From Palsa-504 sp050010815 (GTDB lineage Bacteria > Actinomycetota > Actinomycetes > Streptosporangiales > Streptosporangiaceae), in contig JBEKKH010000337.1 in the NCBI GenBank assembly GCA_050010815.1, positions 1-8,297 of the forward strand: a DNA stretch of 8,297 nucleotides, in the 5' to 3' direction. The position numbers were made by a program, and so were the translations under genes. The notes under the pieces were generated by a model. It was not told the origin of the DNA, did not search any database, and worked only from the letters and a program-made list of their open reading frames with translations. Positions 1-8,297 of the stretch are shown one piece after another. Positions within the stretch are counted from its first letter, which is position 1; each line of letters opens with the position of its first letter.

Positions 1-1
1 C

Positions 2-424
2 ACCGAGACGGGCCAGACGACGCTGCGCCGGGTGGTCACCGTCGACGACGCCGGCACCATCGTCAACCCGCTGATCGCCGAGGGCCAGCGGCACGGCGGC
101 ATCGCCCAGGGCGCCGCGCAGGCGTTCCTCGAGGAGGTCGTCTACGACGCCGACGGCAACCCGCTGACCTCAAGCTTCGCGGACTACGCGTTCCTGTCGG
201 CCACCGAGGTGCCGAGCTTCGAGCTGGCCGACAGCCAGACCCCGACCAGCTACAACCCGCTCGGAGCCAAGGGGATCGGGGAGGCCGGCACGATCGGCTC
301 GACCCCGGCCGTGCAGAACGCCATCATCGACGCGGTGGCGCACCTCGGCGTCCGGCACATCGACATGCCGGCCACGCCGCACCGGGTATGGCAGGAACTG
401 CAGGCCGCCGCCGCGCGAGGCTGA
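2..424 (+). CDS. Molybdopterin-binding hydroxylase large subunit, C-terminal end (xanthine dehydrogenase / CoxL-like), partial
   Basis: Only the last 140 codons are in the window; the reading frame is open from base 2 and ends at TGA 422-424. The visible protein matches the C-terminal part of the molybdenum-cofactor subunit of xanthine dehydrogenase, aldehyde oxidase and aerobic CO dehydrogenase. It shows a VDDAGTIVNPL segment, then EGQRHGGIAQG, then GAKGIGEAGTIG, and a closing MPATPHRVW segment. The Glu of the GIGE motif (codon 281-283) aligns with the catalytic Glu that acts as base at the Mo centre in this family. The enzyme oxidises its substrate by hydroxylation with water at molybdenum and normally works in the cytoplasm with FeS and FAD subunits. 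Those subunits, and the N-terminal active-site loop that would separate true CO dehydrogenase from other hydroxylases, lie outside the window, so the substrate is open. An internal GTG at 32 is not the true start, because the conserved frame continues upstream of it. Confidence 0.93.
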   Translation, partial: TETGQTTLRRVVTVDDAGTIVNPLIAEGQRHGGIAQGAAQAFLEEVVYDADGNPLTSSFADYAFLSATEVPSFELADSQTPTSYNPLGAKGIGEAGTIGSTPAVQNAIIDAVAHLGVRHIDMPATPHRVWQELQAAAARG

Positions 425-436
425 CGCAGCGTTTCC

Positions 437-462
437 CCGGCTGACTCGGCCGGCTGGCTCGG
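437..462. repeat. Imperfect tandem repeat, 13 bp x 2
   Basis: CCGGCTGACTCGG (437-449) is followed directly by CCGGCTGGCTCGG (450-462), with one mismatch. It lies 13 bp after the stop of the hydroxylase gene. A weak hairpin follows at 477-490 (CGCGA, four-base loop, TCGCG). Either could contribute to transcription ending after the hydroxylase operon, but there is no T tract and no strong stem. No function is claimed. Confidence 0.5.
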
Positions 463-570
463 CGCAATAGCACGAACGCGAACGCTCGCGCGAATAGGAG
501 CCATACTTCTTTTAAACTTTTGGTGATTGGCCCAGGGTATTCCGGCGGCCTGAGAATAAGTCATCGGCAC

Positions 571-580
571 GGTCTAGACC
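571..580. promoter_or_regulatory. Perfect 10-bp palindrome over the candidate -35 box
   Basis: GGTCTAGACC is its own reverse complement and covers the candidate -35 element of the PLD-like gene. A dimeric repressor could bind there, but 10 bp is short and a chance occurrence is possible. The symmetry does not extend into the flanking bases. Confidence 0.3.
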
Positions 581-603
581 TGCCGCGCGGCGCATTGTAT
601 GTT
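575..603 (+). promoter_or_regulatory. Candidate promoter for the PLD-like gene
   Basis: TAGACC (575-580) and TATGTT (598-603) are separated by exactly 17 bp. They resemble actinobacterial vegetative -35 (TTGACN) and -10 (TANNNT) boxes. Initiation a few bases after 603 would give a leader of about 40 nt containing the good ribosome binding site at 641-646. The rest of the 227-bp gap holds an AT-rich patch near 505-530, unusual for this window, and no gene that I can see. The assignment is by pattern only; other -10-like words exist in the gap. Confidence 0.35.
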
Positions 604-640
604 CAGGGCGCTCAGCGTTGAGGACTAATCGTTCTAGGCC

Positions 641-646
641 AAGGAG
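641..646 (+). promoter_or_regulatory. Ribosome binding site of the PLD-like gene
   Basis: AAGGAG lies five bases upstream of the ATG at 652. This decides the start against a second in-frame ATG at 667, which has no Shine-Dalgarno sequence at a suitable distance. Confidence 0.8.
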
Positions 647-651
647 CCAGT

Positions 652-2661
652 ATGCCCCACCTCGGCATGCGCCGTTTCTCGCTCGCCCTCGCCGCCGTCA
701 CCCTGGCGGCCGCGGGCGGGCTCGCGGGCGGCAGCCAAGCCCAAGCCACCAGCAACCTCTCCCTGCTGATCCTGCCGGATCAGGGCGAAAACGCCATCTA
801 CAACTTCGTTAATTCGGCCACCAGTTCGATCGATGTAACCATCTACGAGCTGAAGGACACCACGCTGGAGAACGATCTCGTCAGCCGGGAGAAGGCCGGC
901 GTCAACGTCCGCGTGATCCTCGATCAGGCGCAGAAAACGTACAACACCCCCGCCTATAACGTGCTGACCGCGGGCGGAGTCGGAGTGACCTACTCCTCCA
1001 CCGCATTCACCTACACCCACCAGAAGACCATCACCGTCAATAACGCCGAGTCCTACATCAGCACCGGCAATTTCGACAACACGTACTACGCCACCTCCCG
1101 TGATTACGGAGTGTTCGACACCAACGCGTCCGACGTGGCGGCGATCGTGGCGGTCTTCAACGCCGACTACGCGAAGACCTCGATCACCCCCTCGGACGGG
1201 ACCGACCTGGTGTGGTCGCCCACCGACTCGCAGACCCAGCTGCTGGCCCTGATCAACGGGGCCAAGAGCACCCTCGACATCGAACAGGAGGAGTTCAGCG
1301 ACTCCACCCTGGTCAACGCGGTCGTGGCGGACGCCAAGCGGGGCGTGACCGTCCGCGTGGTGCTGGAGGACCCGTCGTCCTACAGCTCCGAGGTCAACGA
1401 GGTCACCGCCGCGGGCGGCAAGGTGACCGGCTACTCCTCCACGACCGGGTTCTACATCCACGCCAAGACGGTCATCGCCGACTACGGCCTCTCGACCGCC
1501 AAGGTCTTCGTGGGCTCGGAGAACTTCTCCAGCGGCTCGCTCAACGACAACCGGGAACTCGGGCTGATCACCACCGACTCCGGCGTGCTGAGCGGTCTGG
1601 AGACGACGTTCACGGCGGACTTCACCGGGTCAAGCACCGGCAAGGTGGCCATCTTCAGCCCGGGCACCCAGACGACGGCCGTCGGCGGCAGCGCCTACCT
1701 GCAGATCCAGGGCGAAGACACCGCGACCGGCAGCCTGTCCTACTCGGCCACCGGGCTGCCCACGGGCCTGTCGATCAGCTCCTCGACCGGCGTGATCTCC
1801 GGCACCGCCAGCACGGCCGGCAGTTACAGCGTGACGGTGACCGGCAAGGACTCCACCGGGCCGACCGGGTCCGCCACGTTCACCTGGACCGTGGGCTCGG
1901 CCGCCAACACGGTGACGGTGACCAACCCGGGCAGCCAGGCCGGCACCGTGGGCACCACCGCGAGCCTGCAGATATCGGCGAGCGATTCCGCGTCCGGGCA
2001 GACGCTCAGCTACGGCGCGACCGGGCTGCCCGCGGGCCTGTCGATCGGTTCCTCGACCGGCCTGATCTCCGGCACCCCGACGACGGCGGGAACCTACAGC
2101 GTGACCGTGACCGCCACCGACACCACGGGCGCCAGCGGCAACGCCACGTTCAGCTGGACGATCGGCTCCGGCTCGGGCGGCGGCTGCACCGCGGCGCAAC
2201 TGCTCGGCAACCCAGGCTTCGAGACCGGCACCGCGGCGCCCTGGACCGCTTCATCCGGCGTGATCAACGACCACTCCCAGGAGCCGCCGCACACCGGGAA
2301 GTGGGACGCCTGGCTGGATGGGTACAGCTCACCGCGCACCGACACGCTGTCCCAGGCGGTGACGGTGCCCAGCGGCTGCAGCACGTACCAGCTGAGCTTC
2401 TGGCTGCACATCGACACGGCCCAGACCACCACGAAGACCGCGTACGACACCCTGACCGTGCAGGTTCTGGACAGTTCGGGCACGGTCCTCGGGACGCTGG
2501 CCACGTTCTCCAACCTCAACCACGGCACCGGATACTCCCAGTACAGCTACAACCTGTCGGCCTACGCCGGGCAGAGCATCACGCTGAAGTTCACCGGGAC
2601 GCAGGTCTCCGACACGCAGACCTCGTTCGTCATCGATGACACGGCCTTCAACGTGAGCTAA
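652..2661 (+). CDS. Secreted phospholipase D superfamily (HKD) protein with two Ig-like repeats and a C-terminal beta-sandwich-like module
   Basis: The 669-residue product starts with a Sec-type signal peptide: Arg 7-8, a hydrophobic stretch at about 9-26, and a likely cleavage after AQA at residue 32. A PLD-fold catalytic region follows at about 35-325 with two HKD half-sites. The second is canonical: H270-A-K272, D277, then GSEN at 288-291. The first is degenerate: H123-Q-K125 is intact but the Asp position is N130, and the GSxN element reads STGN (137-140). Such enzymes cleave phosphodiesters of lipids or nucleic acid through a His-linked intermediate. Residues about 331-417 and 421-507 are two similar Ig-like modules of the He_PIG ('putative Ig') kind, sharing ATGLPxGLSI and YSVTVT. 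Residues 512-669, with NPGFETG, paired Cys (512, 576) and an Asp-rich end, resemble the galactose-binding-like modules of secreted actinobacterial enzymes. Codons ending in A or T cluster near the 5' end. The gene stands alone, with its own promoter region and terminator. A secreted nuclease or lipase is equally possible. Confidence 0.85.
   Translation: MPHLGMRRFSLALAAVTLAAAGGLAGGSQAQATSNLSLLILPDQGENAIYNFVNSATSSIDVTIYELKDTTLENDLVSREKAGVNVRVILDQAQKTYNTPAYNVLTAGGVGVTYSSTAFTYTHQKTITVNNAESYISTGNFDNTYYATSRDYGVFDTNASDVAAIVAVFNADYAKTSITPSDGTDLVWSPTDSQTQLLALINGAKSTLDIEQEEFSDSTLVNAVVADAKRGVTVRVVLEDPSSYSSEVNEVTAAGGKVTGYSSTTGFYIHAKTVIADYGLSTAKVFVGSENFSSGSLNDNRELGLITTDSGVLSGLETTFTADFTGSSTGKVAIFSPGTQTTAVGGSAYLQIQGEDTATGSLSYSATGLPTGLSISSSTGVISGTASTAGSYSVTVTGKDSTGPTGSATFTWTVGSAANTVTVTNPGSQAGTVGTTASLQISASDSASGQTLSYGATGLPAGLSIGSSTGLISGTPTTAGTYSVTVTATDTTGASGNATFSWTIGSGSGGGCTAAQLLGNPGFETGTAAPWTASSGVINDHSQEPPHTGKWDAWLDGYSSPRTDTLSQAVTVPSGCSTYQLSFWLHIDTAQTTTKTAYDTLTVQVLDSSGTVLGTLATFSNLNHGTGYSQYSYNLSAYAGQSITLKFTGTQVSDTQTSFVIDDTAFNVS
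1645..2172 (+). repeat. Two-copy in-gene repeat (270-bp period) encoding the Ig-like modules
   Basis: The two Ig-like modules of the PLD-like protein line up with an offset of exactly 90 codons. Over 1741-1842 against 2011-2112, my hand alignment gives about four fifths identical bases, with exact runs such as TGATCTCCGGCACC. This indicates an intragenic duplication, or ongoing homogenisation, of one module. Confidence 0.75.
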
Positions 2662-2672
2662 GGTCCGCCGGA

Positions 2673-2707
2673 CCGCCCGGGAGGATCGCGCCGATCCTCC
2701 CGGGCGG
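2673..2707 (+). terminator. Perfect 16-bp hairpin, probable transcription terminator
   Basis: The left arm 2673-2688 and the right arm 2692-2707 are exact reverse complements, with a 3-base loop CGC. The hairpin begins 11 bp after the TAA of the PLD-like gene and ends 44 bp before the regulator start. No T run follows, as is common for high-GC actinobacterial terminators. Position and strength make it the likely end of the PLD-like transcript and insulation for the regulator. Confidence 0.8.
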
Positions 2708-2737
2708 GTGCCCGGCCGTACCCGCCGGGGCGCGATC

Positions 2738-2743
2738 TAGGAT
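2738..2743 (+). promoter_or_regulatory. TAGGAT element before the regulator: -10 box or Shine-Dalgarno
   Basis: TAGGAT fits the actinobacterial -10 pattern TANNNT and ends eight bases before the ATG at 2752, so a transcript could start at or within about two bases of the start codon (leaderless). The same letters include AGGA (2739-2742), nine bases from the ATG, which could be a ribosome binding site. No convincing -35 box is visible upstream. The sequence alone does not decide between the two readings. Confidence 0.35.
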
Positions 2744-2751
2744 GACCAGAA

Positions 2752-5994
<3,243 letters not shown>

Positions 5995-6043
5995 ACGGCG
6001 ATGACAGCCCGCTGCAAGCGCTCCGCAAGGCGAACCCGGCAGC

Positions 6044-7060
6044 ATGAGGTTCATGCAAGAGCAGGGGAAGGTTCACTCGCAGGCTGATGTGGCGATATCG
6101 GCCGAGCGAGTCAAGGTCCGGTTTGCCAGCGGTGACACTGAGTGCGCCGCCTGGTATTACCCGGCATCCAGCGGCGCGTGCGTGGTCATGGCCGGCGGGT
6201 TCGCGGTCACCAAGGAGCCCGCCACCGACCTGTTCGCGAAGCGGTTTCACGAGGCCGGCTTCGCGGTCCTGGCCTTCGACTACCGGCGCCTCGGGGAGAG
6301 CGGCGGCCGGCCGCGCCAGGTCGTGCGCATCAGGGAGCAGCTAGCCGACTGGCAGGCCGCGCTCGGGTTCGCCGCGACCCAGCCGGGAGTCGATCCGGCC
6401 AGGCTCGCGGTCTGGGGGTTCTCCGCCTCGGGCGGTCACGTCTTCCGCGTCGCGGCGCGCCACCCGGGGCTGGCGGCGGCCATCGCGCAGACGCCGAACG
6501 CCGACGGGCCCGCCGCCGCGCGCCATGCGGCGCGCCACCAGAAGCCGCTGGCGATGCTGCGCTTCACCGGGCGAGCCGCGCTTGACGCCATCGGCGGTCT
6601 GGCCGGCCTGGCCGGCCTGGCCGGCCAGCGGCCGCGGCTGGTGCCGCTGGCCGGCGAGCCGGGGACCGTCGCGCTCCTGACCACGCCGGACGCCCTGGAC
6701 GGCGGGCGGGCGCTCAACCCGGATAACAGGTACCCGGACTGGGTGCAGGCGGTCGCGGCCCGTTCGGCGCTCCGCATCGGGTTGTACCGGCCCGGACGCT
6801 TTGCCTCCCGGGTGCGGTGCCCGCTGCTGGTCCTGGTGTGCGATCAGGACCAGTCCGCGCTGGCCGGGCCCGCCGTCGCGGCGGCGCGGCGAGCGCCCCG
6901 GGCCGAGCTGGTTCGGCTGGCCGGGGGGCACTATGCGCCGTTCCTGGACGGTCACGAGCAGGCCGCCGAGGCCGAGCTGTCCTTCCTGGGCCGGCACCTG
7001 GTCTGCGCGGACCGCCCCGCCGCCGCGGCGTCCGGCCCGCACCCGGGCGGCTGGGCATGA
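6044..7060 (+). CDS. Alpha/beta hydrolase (serine-type, AXE1/dienelactone-hydrolase-like fold)
   Basis: The 338-residue product has no signal peptide and should be cytoplasmic. Visible features in order are VRFASGDTECAAWYYP (a first beta hairpin typical of this hydrolase group), the oxyanion-type loop MAGGFAVTKE (49-58), FDYRRLGESGG (79-88), the nucleophile elbow WGFSASGG (124-131, S127 the likely nucleophile), an acidic residue at D267 or D269 in VCDQDQSA, and H296 in AGGHYAPF. The Ser-Asp-His triad therefore looks complete. A (Leu-Ala-Gly)3 run at 186-194 sits in the cap region. The natural substrate (ester, peptide or thioester) cannot be read from sequence. The start is uncertain: ATG 6044 has only a distant AAGG, and ATG 6053 has GAGG just three bases upstream. 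The gene follows the regulator after 49 bp and overlaps the next hydrolase by ATGA, so all three are probably one operon. Confidence 0.85.
   Translation: MRFMQEQGKVHSQADVAISAERVKVRFASGDTECAAWYYPASSGACVVMAGGFAVTKEPATDLFAKRFHEAGFAVLAFDYRRLGESGGRPRQVVRIREQLADWQAALGFAATQPGVDPARLAVWGFSASGGHVFRVAARHPGLAAAIAQTPNADGPAAARHAARHQKPLAMLRFTGRAALDAIGGLAGLAGLAGQRPRLVPLAGEPGTVALLTTPDALDGGRALNPDNRYPDWVQAVAARSALRIGLYRPGRFASRVRCPLLVLVCDQDQSALAGPAVAAARRAPRAELVRLAGGHYAPFLDGHEQAAEAELSFLGRHLVCADRPAAAASGPHPGGWA
6599..6625 (+). repeat. 9-bp tandem repeat x 3 in the first hydrolase gene
   Basis: CTGGCCGGC is repeated three times without change and encodes Leu-Ala-Gly three times (residues 186-194), in frame. A partial fourth unit follows with GGCC overlap. 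Confidence 0.9.
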
Positions 7061-7905
7061 AGCAGATCGAGCTGTCCGCCGGGACCATCGAATACCAGGA
7101 CACCGGCGGTGACGGGCCCGCGCTGGTGTTGTTGCACGGGCTGATGATGGACGCCTCGCTGTGGGACGGTCCGATCGCCGACCTGGCGGCCGACCACCGC
7201 TGCATAGCGCCGACGCTGCCGCTGGGTGCCCATCGTCACGCCATGAACGCCGGCGCCGACCTGTCCCTGCCCGGCATAGCCCGGCTGGCCGCCGAGCTGA
7301 TTGACCGCCTCGACCTGCGGGATGTCACCCTGGTCGGCAACGACACCGGAGGGGCGCTGGTCCAGCTGCTGATGTCCGACGGCGCGGCCGGCGTGGACCA
7401 GGTCGTGCTCGTCTCCTGTGAGGCGTTCGGCAACTTCCCGCCGGGGCTGACCGGCCGCGCGCTCATGCTGACCGGCAAGCTCCCGCCGGCCATGTTCGGG
7501 TTGTTCATGCAGCAGATGCGGTTCCGGGCGGTGCGGCGGCTCCCGGTCGCGTTCGGCTGGCTGACGCGGCGAGGAGACGCGGCCACCGCCCGGTGGATGA
7601 GGCCGGTCATGACCCAGCCCGAGATCCGCCGCGACGCGGTACGAATGCTGCGCGCGGCCGCGGCCGACACCGGCCTCCTGCTCAAGGCGGCCGGAAGCTT
7701 CCCCGGTTTCGACCGTCCCGCCCTCGTGGTCTGGGCCAGCGGGGACCGCGTCATGCCGGCCGAGCATGGCCGGCGCCTCGCCGAGGTCCTCCCGCAAGGA
7801 CGACTGGTCGAGGTGGCCGACAGCGACACGCTCATCCCCCTGGACCAGCCCGCGAAGCTCGCTCAGGTCATCCGGGAGTTCACCCATGCCGCCGCCACAA
7901 GCTAG
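7057..7905 (+). CDS. Alpha/beta hydrolase with Asp nucleophile elbow (haloalkane-dehalogenase-like) lacking the usual catalytic His
   Basis: The 282-residue product starts at ATG 7057, whose last bases overlap the TGA of the previous gene (ATGA). The start MKQIELSAGTIEYQDTG is typical of the fold, and a longer in-frame extension upstream would only run through the preceding gene. Visible features are the oxyanion loop LLHGLMMD (25-32), LPLGAHRHAM (54-63), the nucleophile elbow VGNDTGG (93-99) with D96 as nucleophile, a helical cap at about 125-215 rich in Arg and Met, and VWASGDRVMP (225-234) with D230. Where the family normally has the catalytic His (as in GHFPHEEQP-like ends), this protein reads DSDTLIPLDQP (255-265), so T258 takes that place. 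An Asp nucleophile places it nearer haloalkane dehalogenases and epoxide hydrolases than esterases, but the Trp that usually follows Asp in dehalogenases is Thr97. The reaction is unknown. Translational coupling to the upstream hydrolase is likely. Confidence 0.87.
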   Translation: MKQIELSAGTIEYQDTGGDGPALVLLHGLMMDASLWDGPIADLAADHRCIAPTLPLGAHRHAMNAGADLSLPGIARLAAELIDRLDLRDVTLVGNDTGGALVQLLMSDGAAGVDQVVLVSCEAFGNFPPGLTGRALMLTGKLPPAMFGLFMQQMRFRAVRRLPVAFGWLTRRGDAATARWMRPVMTQPEIRRDAVRMLRAAAADTGLLLKAAGSFPGFDRPALVVWASGDRVMPAEHGRRLAEVLPQGRLVEVADSDTLIPLDQPAKLAQVIREFTHAAATS

Positions 7906-7947
7906 CCGCCTGGCCCATCTCCTGCTGGGACGCCGCGATCATCTAGG

Positions 7948-8148
7948 TCACGGCCGGGCTTGGAGGGCACGACCGACATGCATGACTCGAACGCTATCTG
8001 GCGTCACTTCGTAGAGCACACGGTACTGACCGAGGCGTAGCCTCCTGAAATCCGTCTCACCGAGGGAACTGCTGCCTTCTGGCTGCGGTTCGGCGGCCAG
8101 CGCAGCTATCACGTGGGCGATATGCCTGGCTCCTTCGGGGTCCCTAAG
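7948..8148 (-). pseudogene. RelE/ParE-family type II toxin, N-terminally truncated by an IS
   Basis: Read on the minus strand from 8148 to the TGA at 7950-7948, the frame is open for 66 residues. It begins LRDPEGARHIAHVI and continues with ALAAEPQPEGSS, LGETDFRRLRLGQYRVLYEV and VRVMHVGRA. This is the C-terminal two thirds of a RelE-like mRNA-cleaving toxin of about 85-90 residues. The run RRLRLGQYRVLYEV and the final strand VMHVGR are the family's core beta-sheet. No start codon fits: the frame passes into the insertion sequence at about 8149, and roughly the first 20 residues, with any antitoxin gene, should lie on the other side of that element. The internal GTG at 8112-8110 would remove the first helix. 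It ends 42 bp from the convergent hydrolase stop. The codons read cleanly with no other damage, which suggests a recent insertion. Confidence 0.75.
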
Positions 8149-8166
8149 GGCTTGTCTCGAATTAAC

Positions 8167-8195
8167 TTGAACATTTGCTGATGTCGGGGCATGCT
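8167..8195 (+). promoter_or_regulatory. Candidate transposase promoter
   Basis: TTGAAC (8167-8172) and CATGCT (8190-8195) are 17 bp apart. Six bases then separate the -10-like box from the ATG at 8202, so initiation could fall on the start codon itself, giving a leaderless message. This agrees with the lack of a Shine-Dalgarno sequence before that ATG. It is inference from pattern only. Confidence 0.35.
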
Positions 8196-8201
8196 TCTGG
8201 T

Positions 8202-8297
8202 ATGGCCATTGTCATGGAGATCGATGAGCGGGTGCTGGCGGCGAAGTTCGACACGATCCTGCCTCATCTGGATGAGCGGCAGCGGCGGCTGCTGATG
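8202..8297 (+). CDS. ISAzo13-like transposase, N-terminal fragment (runs off the window)
   Basis: The 32 visible codons read MAIVMEIDERVLAAKF, then DTILPHLDERQRRLLM. The segment ERVLAAKF...LPHLDERQRRLL is the characteristic N-terminus of ISAzo13-family DDE transposases, which precedes their helix-turn-helix region. The start is either ATG 8202 or ATG 8214 (MEIDERV); neither has a clear ribosome binding site. The catalytic DDE region is beyond the window, so whether the element is intact is unknown. Confidence 0.8.
   Translation, partial: MAIVMEIDERVLAAKFDTILPHLDERQRRLLM

Larger units (their letters stand above)
8149..8297 (+). mobile_element. Left end of an insertion sequence, probably ISAzo13 family (continues beyond the window)
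   Basis: From about 8149 the sequence changes to a GGCTTGTCTCGAATTAAC-type end, more AT-rich than its surroundings. It is followed within about 50 bp by a transposase start, and the toxin frame stops being toxin-like at the same point. The exact terminus (8146-8150), the inverted repeat and any target duplication cannot be confirmed without the right end. Confidence 0.65.

Noticed and set aside
437..490. Terminator for the hydroxylase operon
   Set aside because: Only a 5-bp stem and a short tandem repeat are present, too weak to call a terminator.
634..1461. 275-codon minus-strand frame opposite the PLD-like gene
   Set aside because: It is antisense to the signal peptide and catalytic region, with low-complexity Gly/Val/Arg composition.
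1212..2639. 475-codon plus-strand frame inside the PLD-like gene
   Set aside because: It is an out-of-frame Arg/His/Gln-rich translation, whereas the annotated frame carries HKD motifs and Ig-like repeats.
7906..8148. Small plus-strand frames continuing past the second hydrolase (to 7946 and 8014)
   Set aside because: They begin inside the hydrolase gene in another frame and have no family signal. The coding signal in this stretch is the minus-strand toxin remnant.

Overview
This is a GC-rich window with long codon-biased ORFs. It carries an AfsR/SARP-type regulator, a CoxL-like molybdenum hydroxylase end and a secreted Ser/Thr-rich protein with bacterial Ig-like modules. Together these point to a filamentous, soil-type actinomycete chromosome. 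The genus cannot be told from the sequence.

Layout, left to right. (1) 2-424: the C-terminal end of a molybdopterin-binding hydroxylase subunit of the xanthine dehydrogenase / CO dehydrogenase large-chain family; the rest lies upstream of the window. (2) 425-651: an intergenic stretch with a 13-bp imperfect tandem repeat, an AT-rich patch, a candidate promoter whose -35 overlaps a perfect 10-bp palindrome, and a strong ribosome binding site. (3) 652-2661: a secreted phospholipase D (HKD) superfamily protein with two HKD half-sites (the first degenerate), two Ig-like repeats and a C-terminal beta-sandwich-like module. It ends at a perfect 16-bp hairpin (2673-2707). (4) 2752-5994: a 1080-residue regulator (winged helix, BTAD, NB-ARC ATPase, helical repeats), with a hexanucleotide microsatellite encoding (Thr-Asp)7 in the linker. 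(5) 6044-7060 and 7057-7905: two different alpha/beta hydrolases overlapping by ATGA. The first has a Ser nucleophile. The second has an Asp nucleophile in a GNDTGG elbow and no His where the catalytic His should be. (6) 7948-8148, minus strand: the C-terminal two thirds of a RelE/ParE-family toxin with no start codon. (7) about 8149 to the window end: the left end of an insertion sequence and the first 32 codons of an ISAzo13-like transposase. The IS appears to have cut off the toxin's N-terminus.

How the parts fit. The regulator and the two hydrolases share a strand with a 49-nt gap and then an overlap, so they are probably one transcription unit: a signal-sensing regulator with two small-molecule hydrolases. 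No biosynthetic genes are in view to name the substrate. The PLD gene is separate, with its own promoter region and terminator. The right edge is a mobile-element junction. The points most worth a second look are the IS-broken toxin, the hydrolase that lacks its His, and the PLD-Ig secreted architecture.
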